In this document: in pieces, positions 21,529 to 35,494 of the stretch | Layout of the letters: every line of letters begins with the position of its first letter | Position numbering within the stretch: position 1 is the stretch's first letter | Source: Merluccius polli | Lineage: Eukaryota > Chordata > Actinopteri > Gadiformes > Merlucciidae | Length of the DNA: 64,000 nucleotides | NCBI GenBank assembly: GCA_030340625.1 | Contig: JAOPHQ010002340.1 | Location: forward strand, 10,001 to 74,000 | Direction: 5' to 3' | Program-made: the position numbers and the translations under genes | Notes under the pieces: model-generated | Told to the model about the DNA's origin: nothing | Database searches by the model: none | The model's input: only the letters and a program-made list of their open reading frames with translations

Positions 21529-23612
21529 CGAGCGAGCTGTCCAACAGATTTATATGCGGAACTGTTATGCCGCCGTTATTCTTCAAACTACTCAAGTCAC
21601 ATGAGTGCTGAGCTTGCTGCCTTGCATCAAACTGGAGTCAAACTGCCCAGAAACTCGCATGTATTTCTACTGATCCAACTCTCCCCAAAATCAGCTTGGT
21701 CTCGGGTTATTCTGTTGCCAGAGTGACTACAAAGGTCTCTTTCACTTGCAAATGTCATCTCTCTGGGACACATCTGAGGAGTATTATTATTTTTTAAACA
21801 GGGGGTACGGATACGGATCATCGGCTAGCCGGAGCCATGGCTGACGAGCGCTAGTTAGGAGTTAGCATCAGGAGCAGATGGGAAAGTGTAGATGATTCCT
21901 CTGGCCCCATACTGAGTGAGCTAAGCGGGGGCAAGATCCGATAAGCCTGTTTGTTTTCTCTCTGTTCCCCGTTGGAGGGACACCGTGCCCCTGCTGTCTC
22001 TCCACGCTAATGACCCACTTGGGCTTTTCATGAACCCTGACTTTTTTGCTAACGCATGCAAGTGCATGAATGGAGTTGAAGGAGGGATCCTATGCGAAAA
22101 GTGAACAGTCCCATTTCGAGGCTTGATGGGATCCCACTATGCGTGTATATCCATGTGTCATGACTCTCACCGGGTGAGTTTACTGCAAGTGTGTTCATTC
22201 GAAGAAGGTAGTAGTGGTGGCGAATGCACGTTTCAATTTTTTGGCCTGAATATTTGCAGCTTACGAGGCACAAAAGGTTGGTGCAGCACTTGCAGAGAGA
22301 TGAGACCAGAACTTCTCAATCTTTTCATCATTTAATTCCAGAGTTTCTCAGTGAATCGTAGCCTCACGGCAGCTTTATTAAATGGCTCTGGTTTGAATAT
22401 TTTATGAGTCATGCATATGGATCTTGATAGCTGTGTGTTTTTATGTATGGTGGGGTTGGTAATGTGACGTTTTGGGATGAAGCCCCTGCATAATTAAGAC
22501 ACCTTATCAATAATGACATGCAGCATCAATCTCTGCAAGACTGAGTTCACTGTAGGCCTGTTTTTTGAATGTACAGCCGTCAGCTATCGAGGTTTACAGA
22601 TATCTGTACGGAGAAGGAAAAAATGCAGTAATGAATATAGATTTGTTTTCTCTTCAAGCAGATGTGCGCTGCTGTGCAGACGTGCGTGTCGAGGCGCACA
22701 TGCGCACACCTGTGCCAAGCCACCGCCAATGAGAGTGTGATTATATGGTCTACTTTGTGTGTCGCCATCCGCTTGACAGATGCATCTGTTACGCAAATCT
22801 TGATGGATTTTCAGTGTGAATTCCAAATCAAAACCATATTTTGCCTCGCCCCTCCTTCCATTGCGTCGGCTGTCTGCTCGCCAATGATTGACGAGGCAGA
22901 AATGGCGAGCACGTTGCGTCGGATTCTTATCGTCACCACATGTTGAGAATTGTTTGATGAATGGGCGGAACGTCTTTTAATTTATTTATTTGGTAATCTT
23001 CCAAATGTGTAAAATATATAACCTGCTCGCCACACAAAATTACTTTTTGTCTTTTTTTTTGCTTCACTTTCAATTCATTCTCCTTATTTTCTTTGTTTTT
23101 CTCCACGTTTTGAGATGCATGTGGTGGTGGAGGTGGTGGTGGGGTCGGTGATGGTGGCTGGTGGTTGTGGTGGTGGTGGGGCTGAGCTGACTAGCCCCAT
23201 TAGAAATGGAATGCGATATTCTCTGGGGCAATTTGTCTGTATGTAGGCACGCAGATAAGCTAAAAACACGTCTCTATTTATCTCTGTGCGATGCTGTCAC
23301 CTTCACGACTCTCAACAACTTGTTTCAGGATCCAGGCATTTCATGTGACCTCAAAGTTGGTTCTTATCACTCCCTAACTCTTGTTTTAACTTCCAGGTGT
23401 ACTCCTAATCCATATTTCTTTCACCCCCCCGCCGTCTACCTGTGTCTCTTAGCCCCGATGCTACTTATACAGCAAAGGCTGACTGCCAGAATCACAATTA
23501 ACACAGGTAGAAATCATTTCAACGGGTTATGAATATTCAGTGTAAACAGAGCGTTTTTTTAAGCACCACTATCAAATCTCATGTGAGCTTATTAGAAAGA
23601 TGGTTTGATTGT

Positions 23613-23638
23613 ATGTGTGTGTGTGTGTGTGTGTGTGT
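23613..23638. repeat. (TG)n microsatellite
   Basis: A pure TG run of about 13 units. Confidence 0.97.
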
Positions 23639-26600
23639 CAAGAAGTGTCTTATGATAAATTATTTTTCATCAGTGTGTCTGTCTGTTTGCATGCTAATGT
23701 GGGCACTATGGTGATGCTTGTGATCGCTCTGTGTAATTGTGTACATCGGTGTGTGTGTCAACTAGAATAAGAGCAGTTTTCTCGACATACATGACATGTA
23801 GTAGCAAACTATAACAACTATAATAAAAGCTATAAATCTGAAGCAAGCACCACCCAACTGCCTTGCATATGTCTTTAATATGTTAATACAATTGAACATT
23901 TCTGTCAACTGGCTTTGTCTTCAGCAACAAGTAATGGGAAATAGTTTTGGACCAAAGTCTGCGTAGCAAGCATTAAGGGACATCTTATAGAAAGAAGGGT
24001 GTTGTTGGTCATATGGTTGCTTATTGGTTATTTATTATCTTGAAATGATTGATAAATCAGCCTTTGGATCCCAATATTACTGTAATATCAGTGTGATTTC
24101 ATTGTATATCAGAAGTGAGCATCTCATCAAAGACACCAACATATTGAGGGCAATATTGCGGTCGTTTGACTTGTTTTTGCTATTAAAGTAGGTAAACTAA
24201 TGTCTTTCAGCTACTGTATTACTCCCTGGTGTGCCTTTTTATATAGTATTTGACCTGTTCTATTCTTTAAGTAAGTGCATGTCTTTTGTTACAGGGTGCT
24301 TACGGCTCTAAAAATGATACATTACTTTGATTAATCATAATATAAAACATCAATACATTGCTTTGGGTCAGCGCCCGGGAAACCTTCCTTCTCACTGCGA
24401 TGACTACTACGAACTTCTTGAAAAACTTTAAATCCAACTTCATTTTGGTGGGTGGTGGATGTCGGCACTCTCTCTGTGCACACTTACTCCTTAAATGCCA
24501 GCTGATGTCGTGAGCTGTGATATTTGATTGGGATGATTAGCCTTTCATTATCTTACTTAAATATTCCATTGTTCATCAGTAGCCATGCACATTTCTTTCA
24601 TGATGCACTTTGATATTACAAGTTAGGAGTTGACCTTTTTCGCACCGAATAATTTCACACGCTAAACTGGATATGTTTTACATTTTTTTCTTGTCACAGT
24701 TAGGAGAAAAGTAGAATATAGTAATTATCTTACAAACCTTGGCAACACAATGTTAATGCAGCTGTTCTATTTTGGTTAAAAAGGCCCACTTTATTGCCAG
24801 TGATTCAGCATCTCTGCTTTATCTGGCAATGGGAAAAAAAGAAGGGTTTACACTTCGGACTTGGCATGGCACTGGTGTGCAAAATCATCTAGAGGGAACC
24901 ATATGCTTCTCTTGCTGCCACAGACGCCTCCTAGCCTGCACCATCTGTCCTGGAAACGCTGCGCAACACGACTGCAGGCACCACTCCGTGCATCACAAAG
25001 GACTACCTCATACATGTATGATGTTGTGGGTCTTCTGTGTAGCTTACTGGGTGTCCACGTGGAGCCATGTTGTCGTGTTGGCTCAGGTGTTGGGCTCAGA
25101 GCACGCAACCCAGCATGTTGTGAGTTGATGAGTGCCATGTTTATGGAACAACAGTGGGTTGTGTAGGTACTTGCTAGGCATGGGAGCCTCTTGATTCTGT
25201 TGTGTGGTTCTGTGTGGTGGGTTTATTTCTGCCATGGTTGGGCTGTTTATTTGTGCTTGCTTTATGGGCAGCCGGTCGGCAATTTTGAGTTGGAATGCGG
25301 TTATACAATGGCCATGGTTCATGGCAAATTATTTGTTGCAGATGTGATCTGTCTTGTAACCTATGCGTAACTTCTGTACCTTGAGTCACTTATTTCCAAG
25401 TTCCCTTTTTTTCTGAATATTTCAATGAATACTAACACAACTGTTTTAACGTTTTGGTGTTTGGAGTGAAACGAAACACGTGTTCATTTGTTTACTGATT
25501 TGTCAACTTTAAACAATCATAATATCCAGATGGACCATGTATTCCTGTTTCACTCTTTTATACATGTTTTTAGTAGAATGAGATGAGACGAGGATGATGC
25601 GGATAAGATGAGACCCTCCATTTGATGCTTGAACTTGAGTGGGAGAAAGCTATCTTTGTTCTCGGATATTGACGACACCCGCTGTGTTCTCAGCCACAAC
25701 CAAAGGCTTCATCTTCCAATGATCAGATCGTTATTCAGCCTGGATGATATATTCCCTCGATCTCCCCTACCCAGGTTCATTGGGAGTAGTGTCACTGGCT
25801 CAACAACAACATCATCCCAAGTTTCATAACCGTCTTTATGTGCTGTCATGTTGCGTTTATATGCCAGCAGATATTCCCCCAATGCCAATTCCCTGAGTGC
25901 CAATGTTGGTGTGCATGTTAAACGCCTACAGACCTGTGTAAAGCACACAGCTGCACCCTGCTTCAGTCCAAAATGTAGGAAAACCCTCGTATGCAAATGC
26001 TGTCATGCATGTATACACACAAACAGCCTTCTGAACGTCTTGTGCTTTTAAGTCCTGCACATGCAAAGCATTCAACCTTGAACAAACAACAACAACTCAA
26101 TGTTCTGCAAATGGTTGGTAATTAGCTTTTATTAATTATTTTCTACTCTCAGTATCAAACTGTAGTAGGGTTTTTTTCTTATTGCTTTTGTGAATGCAGT
26201 GCTTTGTGCAAGAGGCACAATGCTTTGGGACCCTACAAATCAAAATGTAATTTTGGAGTCCTGGCGCCGGATGAGTATCAATATGGCAAGGCGGCACATT
26301 ACAATTATTCATGCTTTTAGCGCCCAATGTTTCGCCAGAATGCAATACGCGAACTCTTGCTTTGTGATGGAGCCATTATTTGGATAATGTTGGCCCTAAA
26401 TTGCATGTTTTATTAGGGCTATTCCATGCTCCATTGAGCAGTAAATTTGTAAGAAGGAATACAATTCATTTTTTTTCTCTACATTGCTCTATGCCGCTCC
26501 GCTTCCGCACCTCATCCATTCCAGGTTTTTTTTCTTCATGATCATATATGGTTCTCGGTCCATTCAATTCTATGGTCTGTCTGTGTGCGGTAATGACACA

Positions 26601-27524
26601 ATTCAAGCGAGAGAGAATAAAGTTGTCTTGCCTTTGTAATTTACAAAGGCATGGAAACTTTATTTATTATACAAAGGACTTTGCATCCAAATTTTGAGGA
26701 CTGTATACGTGGGCTTTGTGTCCTCCTATACATTGCTTGACCATACACAAGCTAAAGTGTTAAATAAATACCTAAAAGTTTTTGAGTTTTAACCCAGTTT
26801 TGTCACTCAAAGACAGGTACAGAGGCTTGTGTGTCCTACCTATATTCAAGGTCAGGTTAACCACGGCGACACCTCTCACTACTAATTCCTGGAGTTGTTT
26901 AGGTTTAAATAGTGTGTCCTCCGGCTAAAGCAGCCAAGAAAGCTGAGCAAAATACAGATAAGTATGGATAAGGAACACTCATTGGTGGCTGTAAGGGATG
27001 CGACTAACGTAGCCAAGGCTTTGTGTTTAGCTTTTTGTAGCATGGGTGTAGCATGGGTTTTAGTTGGTAACATAAGTACAATCTCCACTGTTGCTTTTGC
27101 TGCATTTCACCATCACAGTCTGACCTTTTGGTTAATTTCATTTTTACTATCCTTATTATTTAGTGCTCCAATTCTCTCATCCACTTTCGCTCTTGTTGTA
27201 GTGTTGCCTTCCTCACTTAAAAAACCCTCTGCCTTTTTAATGTTATTATTCTCCTCTCCATATTTCCATTTTATGCTCCACATCCTCTCCCCCTCGCTCC
27301 CCTTCCTCCACCCCCCTCTCCTCTTCCTCCACCCCTCTCTCCCCTCCCCCCCCCCCTCTCCCCTTTCTCCACCCCCCTCTCTTTAGCACACAGTGCCACA
27401 GGAGCACATCAGTGCCCCCGTTTGCCACTTTGATCAGACTGTGAGGGGGAGGAAATGAGTGCAGTCAGTTGGCAGAGGGGTTGTGTGTGTGTGGTGGTGG
27501 GGGGGGTGGCACATCGACCTGCCA

Positions 27525-27551
27525 CCCCCCCCCCCCCCCCCCCCCCCCCCC
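27525..27551. repeat. Poly-C tract
   Basis: A run of 27 C residues between TGCCA and ACCTGCC; length is likely polymorphic or assembly-sensitive. Confidence 0.97.
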
Positions 27552-27697
27552 ACCTGCCCCTACCCAGTGGGGCTCCAGCTGATGGACTGAACAGCTCTGG
27601 CACCTCTGAAGGTGCTAAGTGTCACACAGGAAGGACCAATGGCGGGCATGCAGGTCTTTTATGTTTGTTTTGTTTGTTTTCATCTTGACACTCCGAC

Positions 27698-27775
27698 CTG
27701 CTGAGGTGCCACCATGCTGTCTAAAAGGAGGTGCCACCATGCTGTCTAAAAGGAGGTGCCACCACGCTGTCTAGA
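27698..27775. repeat. 25-bp tandem repeat, three copies
   Basis: The unit is close to GAGGTGCCACCATGCTGTCT plus AAAAG; the third copy carries one substitution (CACGCTG). Confidence 0.9.
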
Positions 27776-30389
27776 TGGGGAGAGGGGGGGGGGTGGTGCA
27801 TGGATGGGCTCAGTGGAAGTGCAAGGTCATTAACGTGGACAGAAATGCGTGCATGCACAATGTAATATAGGCCTTTTTAATATCCCAGATTTATATGCGC
27901 TTGCGGTCGCGTGAAGACAAACGTTGGTACGCGCCTGCATGCCCGTGAATAAGGGGAAACCATTTGATCCTTAATCAACATGCAGTCAGGTGCACACTTA
28001 AAACAATCTGGCAAATTACTAGGCTCCTTTTTTAGTGGGGGCTTTGAGTCATTGTATACATTAGCTCACTCAAGTTCTTTCCTCACTTGAAAAGCCTCTG
28101 CATCTAAAATTTCCTTAACAGCTGTAAATAGGCTTTGGAGGGTACGGAGGCCTGTCTTTCAAAGAGCTCATTTCTATAAGCGGCTTAGTGTTTCCACCTC
28201 CTCATTACGCACCCTAACCTATTCATGTGGGTTGGGTAGGACATGGAATTATTCCACACACATCCTTTCTGTCATATTAGGATGATACTAATATGCCAGA
28301 AGAAGTGTACATGGAGCCTATTATTTGTAATGACCGCACTTTGCATAAACGCAGGCCACTCAAGTGCATGCATGCAAGAATTCAAAACTTATTACCTGAC
28401 GGTGAAACCATCACCTTGGGGAATCGCCTTCCCATTGGTCAACTATTATCAGCAACGCATTCCGGGTGGCCTTCACATGGAGTAGTGTTGGGTTTATCCT
28501 ATATTAAACAGTTTAAATTGATAATTTAAATTGACACTGTTAAAAGGGAAGCACAATTTCATTATGTTTCTCTAAAATGGTGCCTTGGAGCTGCTGTTGT
28601 GTTTTCGTGGACCTTGGCAGAATCTGTCGCAACATGGACGGTTGGACGGTCTGTCACTGGAATTGAAAAATAAATAAATGGTGATTCTAGAGACTAGTCA
28701 ACTAGTCCTCTCTCAGGTCCATCCGGGGTGTCATTAAAAGTGCCTGGTATGTTTGACCCCAGATGGGCTCGCCTTCTGAGAGCTAAGATTCGGCCATTAA
28801 ACCGACCACTGTGACTGGCAGAGGCATAATGCACAGGTTGCTGCTGCAGCTTTAGGACTGGTTTCTACCATAGTGTAGCCATCATTATGTAGAGAAACAG
28901 AAGAAGGGGAGTTGAAGTAGGTACATTTGTGCCGAGAAGGCAGCCTCGGTAGGGAGATAGTTAGAGACAAGTTGGGTCCAGGGATCAAAAAGGTCAAGTT
29001 GTTGTCATTCTGGGCAACTTGGTGCTTGTTTTCAAAAGTAGTATTTAAAGAACGACATTTGGCCATATATATAGATATGGATATATCCCTATGGCATGAG
29101 GGACTCATGAGGCCTGCTGAGGTTTTAACAACCTTTCCTGACTCATCAACATGCCCTCTAGCCATTATCTGCAGCGGGGGAAGTAAAACGCATATCCATA
29201 TTTTATTCATCATGTTCTATCACTGCTTGAAATTCTTTCGTTTTTTTTTGTTTGACCTTTACTAAGTTCTGCAGCATTAAATGATAAAAGTTTACCGTGG
29301 GCTCAACATCTCTTAGCTTTTTGAGGAAGGTTGTTAAACAAGTGCCCTGTCACGTTAAATCAAGTACATCTTTAGATGTTCTGTTTAGTTGACATATTAT
29401 ACTGTTTTTCTTTTTCCTTTTTTCCCAGGTAAGTGGACAGTAGAGCTTGAGTTTATTGATATGTTAATATTTATATTTTTGATCACGAAAATGCAATAGT
29501 TGAGGTATTCTGTCTATATAACTCTTGGACAATGAATCTGAAAAGTTTTACAATTTTTGTTCCAGGCTATACTTTACGTTTTATACTTAACATATAGATT
29601 AATTGCAGAATGGTTACTTTTTGCATCCCAACAAAATCCACAAAGTTGTTCCAAATGACTCAAACTTGATTCTCTTGGTGATTCTTTAAGCTTTTGAGTC
29701 TGCTGTTCACAATCCCAGTGAGCCACTGTTGGCATGCAGCAAAGCAAAAGGGTTTCCAATAGGAATCTGCAACTCCACTCTCATTACTCAGTTTTATCAC
29801 CATTGTTAAAATACTGCTTGTATTAAGGCCAGTTTGATATTTGGAATGAAAGGACACATGCATAATCTATTCTTGTCATTCAGAATAGGGCTGATTTAAT
29901 CTTAGTGACATGAAAGAGATTTTTTTCCATAAGACAATTAAATGTTCATTTGCTTTGCATCCTTTTCCTGTGGTCCCTGAGGTCATTCTGTCCTCCGGAG
30001 ACCATACCTCTTCACCTTTCTTTATAAGCGCTTAATTCACCCTTCTGCCATCGTTAGAAATCAACACTATTCAACACAGTGTTATTTTCAATAATAATAA
30101 TAATTCAAGAATAATAATTAGGTGCTTGAAACTCCTATTCAGTCTGCTCCTGGTTATTTGTTGAATTCCTCTACAGCTTATATTTTCTTTGTGTGTTTGT
30201 TTCGGCACCCTCCTAAAGAGTTCGATTAGTCTTCTCCTTTTAGCCGCCACATTACTTTAATTACAGCAAGCATGCACACTGGGAAAGCCACAGCGCCATC
30301 CCTGCCTCCCTCCCTCTGTTTCTCTCTCTATATGCCAACAGTATTCACATCTTAGTCTCTGAGGATTGTAGCACAGCCTGTCTCTCTTG

Positions 30390-30420
<31 letters not shown>

Positions 30421-31591
30421 CCTCTCTCGCTATTCTCCGCATCCTCCTTATTGCACAGTCTCTCTGGCTCAATTACACAGCAGACCTGTGGAGTCTGTGC
30501 CATTCCCTCGGCGGGGTGGAACAGGAGGAAGGACCTTGGAAAATGTAAATAAAGTAGGACCACCGAGAAGAGAGATGCTGAGATGGTGCGAGAGATGCAG
30601 AGGGAGAAGTACGATCTAGTTAAGCTATAGCCGCCGTCGTTTGACCAGGAAATTGAGAGTTGATTTGCACTCATTACTCGAAAGTGAGTGGAGCCCATGG
30701 ATGACCGTGTTAGGCTGATGAGATGGGAGTGGATGTACGATCTTAATCCTCCCCCTGGGTGTCCCCAGGAAATGGAAACTTAAACGGAGACAAAATCCAC
30801 CGTCCTCTTGTTCTTCACAGTGGCCGTGCACAAAGAAATGCGCGGGCGGTCCTTCGCCACCCGTCGCCGTTGCCTCCAAACCTCACAGCCGAGTGCTCAA
30901 AATACTTTCTGTGTCCACAATAAACTGCTGTCTGCGACGATTCACCTGTCTTTCAACTTTTTTACCATTTAGTTTTAATACTGTATCATCTGAGCACCAC
31001 GCACCTCGACATAGGAACCCACTGCTCCAAGGTTTCTTTACTTATTAGCTCCAGGCATATGACCTTAATTCCCCTTGCATCACAGCAGTGTTTGGCTTGA
31101 GTGGTCCGAGGGCTCAGTCTCCACCACTCCTCCACTCTCATTAGGGACTGAGCTCCATTTCGATGTTGAAGGCCATTTCACGTTTGCCATGCTGCTGGCT
31201 AATGGCCACCTTGCTCTTTACCATACACAGTGCTCCCTCTGAACTTTAAACATTTCATTATCTTCCTCATACCATCCATGGCAGTTAGCATTGCATAATG
31301 TCGCCTGGTGGAAGTGTCCTTGATTAGCAAGTTGTATTTTTTTTCTGTGAATATGTACCTTGTCACATTGAAGTTGGTGATCATTATTGTTTTATTCATC
31401 ATTTCGATTTTTTGCCCCCCCATGTTCTCTTTGTCCATTTAAGTGTCTGCAGTATTGTTTCAGACCTTGTTGTGAGACGAGTCGTGATATTCTGTCAATA
31501 GAGGCATTATTAACGTCTACCTCTTTCACAGCCCATTGCACATCTTTGCACACAGCATAGCGTTTGATCTACATTTTATACAGTAACATGG

Positions 31592-31595
<4 letters not shown>

Positions 31596-31633
<38 letters not shown>
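31596..31633. repeat. (TA)n microsatellite
   Basis: A pure TA run of about 19 units. Confidence 0.97.
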
Positions 31634-31636
<3 letters not shown>

Positions 31637-32484
31637 TTTTTTTGAGGTCTCAGTCAATCTATCTAATGATGTATTCGGTCTCCTTTTTTAAATTCATTTT
31701 TTTACCAAAACCATTTCCTTCATGCCGTCCCCCCTCTGGTACACATGCCTGCAGGACTTTTATTTCGTCTTGCTTTGAACTATTTTTTTATTTTGCGCGG
31801 CAGCAGTTTTTTATTAACATATTTATTCATTTATCATTTCTTTCTGAGCCCCATGTATATCGGTACACCTCGATTTCTCCCTTTCTTTCTGGCTCCACTC
31901 CCCTTTTTCTCTTCATATTTGTTCCCACTGTGCGCCGTGCCACTTGGCTCACAAATGCCTCCCTAATGGAGTGTTAGTTGAATCTCAGTGGCTCTGTCAG
32001 AGGCTATTTTCCTCGGTTCTTGTCCTCGCTAATAGCAATATGGAGACCTTGTGGGCTTTTCAAAGCCATCTTTACGTTAACGTCTCTGGGCCCCTTCCGC
32101 TCTTCTGGCCCCACACCCACCAAGTGGCTCCCAAGTCAGGGGAGGACGAGGTGCTCTCTGGCCCAAGGTCAAGGTGTGTTTATGGGGCTCGGCGGGGCGC
32201 AGAGGAGGCACTCACTCCACCTTCCACTGTCTCCAGCTCTCAACCTGATGCCAACCACCTGTCAGGAGCAGAGTCTCCCCCCACCTAGATAATGATAGCT
32301 GTAGCAGAACCCAGCTCCCATCAAGTGTACTTATTGCTCCATTTGAATAGAGAGGTGGTCCTTAAGGACTACTTCTCGCAGGGGGGGGGGGAGTTGATGG
32401 CAGGTGCCTGCGTAACCAAGGTCACCATATAAGATCTATTACCATATTGTGGTACCAGTGTGCGTACGTGTTATTTCTCTACGT

Positions 32485-32620
32485 TAGGGCTACAACAATT
32501 AGTTTAGTTGATCGACAGAAAATTAATCAAATCAAATTTGGATAATCAACTAATTGTTCATTAAAGAGGTCATTCATTTAAGTACAAATACATTTGCTGC
32601 TTGATGCGGTTAAATACGAT
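32485..32620. mobile_element. Truncated hAT MITE of the 3629-3981 family
   Basis: It begins TTAGGGCTACAACAATTAG and continues through ATCGACAGAAAATTAATCAAATCAAAT and AACTAATTGTTCATTAAAGAGGTCATT to CATTTGCTGCTTGATG, in the same order as the intact copy at 3629. The second half is missing and unrelated repeat sequence follows. Confidence 0.75.
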
Positions 32621-33059
32621 TATTGGTTAATGACCGATCGCGTACTGCGGTCAAGACAGCCGTCTCTCGGTTTCGCGTGGTCAAGCCAGCCGCTCCAACA
32701 TTTTCAATATTTCCATAAATGTGACATTTTAGCAAAACGTTCAGCCTCATATATGTTTTCTGACTAAGGTATTGCTTTTAGATAGTTCATGCAATTGTTT
32801 CTAAATCTGTGGCTCATCTTTTTGTCGCAAGCCTTTTCCGAGCGCCGGCTGCATATTGTATCGGCATATGTCGGCCTTTTCCCCTTTTTTCAAAACAGTT
32901 ATACAGTTTAATGCCCACTTTTACTGCCTTGTTTGATTATTGTTGGCCGATAAGTTGGCTACTTATTGTAATTGGAATACAGACTTGTCTTGTTGGATCG
33001 TTTCCAAACCTTTAAGAGCGCATGTAAGCGCATTGTTCGGCTTTTACGAGCGCCGCATA

Positions 33060-33378
33060 GCCTATAACCAGGGACGGGCTGCCATAGGGAGGTTCGGCCG
33101 GACGATTTCAGGCCGATTATTTTGTATTTTTTATTTTGTGTATTATTATTTTTGGGCCGGTCTAGATTATTGGGCCGGTCCAGGACTGTCATAATACGTC
33201 GGTCGTAGGTCCGGGGTGCGCTACAAACGCGCACCCCCCCCCCCCCCCCCCCCGTCAACAATCGCGCACCTCCACCCCCCCGCCCCCCCCCACCCAAAAA
33301 AATAACGATTAATCGATAATTGATCGATAATTCTAGCGATGATCGATCAAGGACATTTCTTCGAATGCCCATCCCTAA
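33060..33378. repeat. Composite of decayed interspersed repeats with poly-C
   Basis: AGGGACGGGCTGCCATAGGGAGG-type and GGGCCGGTCTAGATTATTGGGCC sequence is followed by ACGTCGGTCGTAGGTCCGG, a poly-C run (33234-33253), GTCAACAATCGCGCACCTCC, then TAATCGATAATTGATCGATAATT and CGAATGCCCATCCCT. The middle part is the reverse complement of the repeat at 331-440. The last part resembles a hAT-type terminus. Confidence 0.6.
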
Positions 33379-33401
33379 TATATATATATATATATATATA
33401 T
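33379..33401. repeat. (AT)n microsatellite
   Basis: A short pure TA run directly abutting the composite repeat. Confidence 0.95.
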
Positions 33402-33800
33402 GGAGGGATGGATGTTTATATTTTGTATTTACCTAAATAAGTGTCATCATAGTAGCTTCCTAGTAGTACTTTTTGTTTTCTATTTAATAATATGGTGCAG
33501 CTACACACAATTGAGACGTACATACATACATACATACATACATACTTACAGACATTTTGTTGGCTCCAGGCTGCCATCACTCATCATTGTTCCCCACCGT
33601 CTTCTGTCGCCTGCTTCGTGGTGACAGAGGAACTAATAGGAAGCCAAGGTGATGAGTTGGCCAACGCTTGTTTCCACTGATGCAGAAGAGAGGGCCACTA
33701 TTCCTGTAAATGACGCACGATTGGACAGACTTCTCTCGCTAAACCTTGCCCTCTTACCTAGCTCGTCATAACCCTGTGTCTCGTCTTCTCTTCTTCTCAG

Positions 33801-33900
33801 ATGCCAAGGAGATCGTGCTGAAGGCCCAGATCCTAGCGGGCGGCAGAGGGAAGGGTGTGTTCGATAGTGGCCTTAAAGGTGGAGTGCACTTAACCAAAGA
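33801..33900 (+). CDS. SUCLG2: SUCLG2 exon (exon 3): ATP-grasp glycine-rich loop
   Basis: The acceptor is TTCTTCTCAG and the donor is GTGAGT. The exon encodes (D)AKEIVLKAQILAGGRGKG followed by VFDSGLKGGVHLTK. KAQ and the GGRGKG loop are the nucleotide-phosphate-contacting elements of the ATP-grasp fold in succinyl-CoA ligase beta subunits. The exon is 100 nt, enters in phase 1 and leaves in phase 2; the split Asp codon (GA+C) matches HLTKDP in the family. It sits at the end of a 14.8-kb intron. Confidence 0.97.
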
Positions 33901-35403
33901 GTGAGTATGTATTATAGACTGTGTGCATACTCTCCTCCTATCACAAGAGTACTATTTAGGAGGTGGATCCTCCACTATTCCACCCAGCCAACCTCCTCCA
34001 ACTCCCCCCCTTCCCCACTCACAGACACCCCCACTGCTGAATCTCGTGCCCCTGCAGCTTTTAGAGTGGGATGACTCAAAGAGCTGTCTAAAGGATGCTC
34101 CCCAGACACAAAGACACAGTCTGGACTACTTATGCTGTCAACAAACAGATTTCCTCCTCTTCTCAGAGTCCTTGTTTTGCTACATCTTCCCTCAATTAAA
34201 CTTTGAAGGAAAAGAAAGAAAAGCGAGAGTGGGTTTTTAGTGTTGGCAGACATGTTTATGCATCCCCTGCTGAGTTTTTCCCTCTCGTGATGATGGAGTT
34301 CTGGGCCATTGCCGAGGCTTATGTTGTCCTAGCCTGGCAATACAGGAAGCGACAGATGTATTCCTCCGTAAACACACCAGAATATTTTTCTGCGTTTCTC
34401 TCCTTTTGAAAAAGTCCAACAACAGCTCAACATGGCTCAGCTTGAGTTCAGCTTGTGAAAATGCCAAGCTAACAACACGTTATCTGGAAAAAAGATAGGG
34501 ATTCATGACGGATGCACCCGATATGCATCATTGCGATTTTGTTATCTTTTTATGTTTTTGTAGCAGTTTGTGCTTTTCGTGGAGGTTGACGACGAGGTTC
34601 ACCTTCTGCTCATCCATTAAGTGATGAATGGATGAGCAGGATAAATCATGAACTACAAAACCAGATGTGACTCAAGACATCCTCAGTGGCTAACACTCTT
34701 AAATAGCAAGAGTAAGAATGAGCACTTCCAAAAGGAGGAAAAAAAAATCCGTAGTCACACCACAGTTTTTTAAAACAGTGCTTTGTCAGAATATGTGTAG
34801 GTTAATCCATATATGTTGAGTTAATCCTCAGCAAACCGCAGCACGTCTCAACAGGAGAAGTGCTGTGGCGGCAATAATAAATGTATGCTTCTGCTTTTCT
34901 CTCTTTCTTGACTTTCTTGCATGTTCATGTAGGGTAGGTGTTATTACCCCTGAAGGTATTAAAAATATCAAAGTCAATTTAAGGCATTACAAAGTTTATA
35001 CAAAATCTTAAATATAATTTGCATGCCTTAAATATTTTTTGCGACTGTCGAGAGAGGAAAAATAGTAAACCTCAAACCAATAAATGTCAAACTTTGGATA
35101 TTTATTTGCTTCCTGCGGCATGCACAAGCTGTGTTGACCACTGCACTGGCGCAATAACTTCATGCGCATGCAGCAGGATGCCTCTCTTGTCAGACAAGCA
35201 GCACCGCTATACTGCACTATTTCAATACAAATGCATTTGTATACTTATACTAAACTTATACTCAACAAGTAATTTTAATACCTAGATTAAAAAGTATTAA
35301 ATAGTCTTAAGTTGAACTGGTTGAAACCTGCCGATACCCTGTCATGCTATAAATCCATTGTGTATAAAGATACCTACATAACATGTCTCTCCTTCACTCA
35401 CAG
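33901..35403 (+). other. SUCLG2 intron 3 (1.5 kb)
   Basis: No gene or recognised repeat family. A perfect 13-bp hairpin (arms CTGCTCATCCATT 34606-34618 and 34627-34639, 8-nt loop) is present. Confidence 0.9.
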
Positions 35404-35494
35404 CCCCATGGTGGTGGGGGACCTGGCACATAAGATGCTGGGCTTCAACCTGAGCACCAAGCAGACGCCTAAGGAAGGAGTCAAAGTCAAAACG
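35404..35494 (+). CDS. SUCLG2: SUCLG2 exon (exon 4)
   Basis: The acceptor is CTTCACTCACAG and the donor GTGAGT. The exon encodes (D)PMVVGDLAHKMLGFNLSTKQ then TPKEGVKVKT, matching the segment after HLTK in vertebrate SUCLG2, where the KQTP-EGVKV stretch is strongly conserved. It is 91 nt and leaves in phase 0, so the next exon starts on a whole codon. Confidence 0.96.

Larger units (their letters stand above)
19037..33800 (+). other. SUCLG2 intron 2 (14.8 kb)
   Basis: Bounded by the donor at 19037 and the acceptor ending at 33800. Besides the repeats listed separately, it holds unique-looking AT-rich sequence without domain-bearing frames. A roughly 52-bp partial duplication (CTCTCAGGCCTACACATGGTG at about 20895 and 20947) and a CT-rich tract at 27275-27380 were also noted. 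Confidence 0.9.

Noticed and set aside
27275..27380. CT-rich tract as a promoter or coding low-complexity region
   Set aside because: Simple pyrimidine-rich sequence; no initiation or coding evidence.
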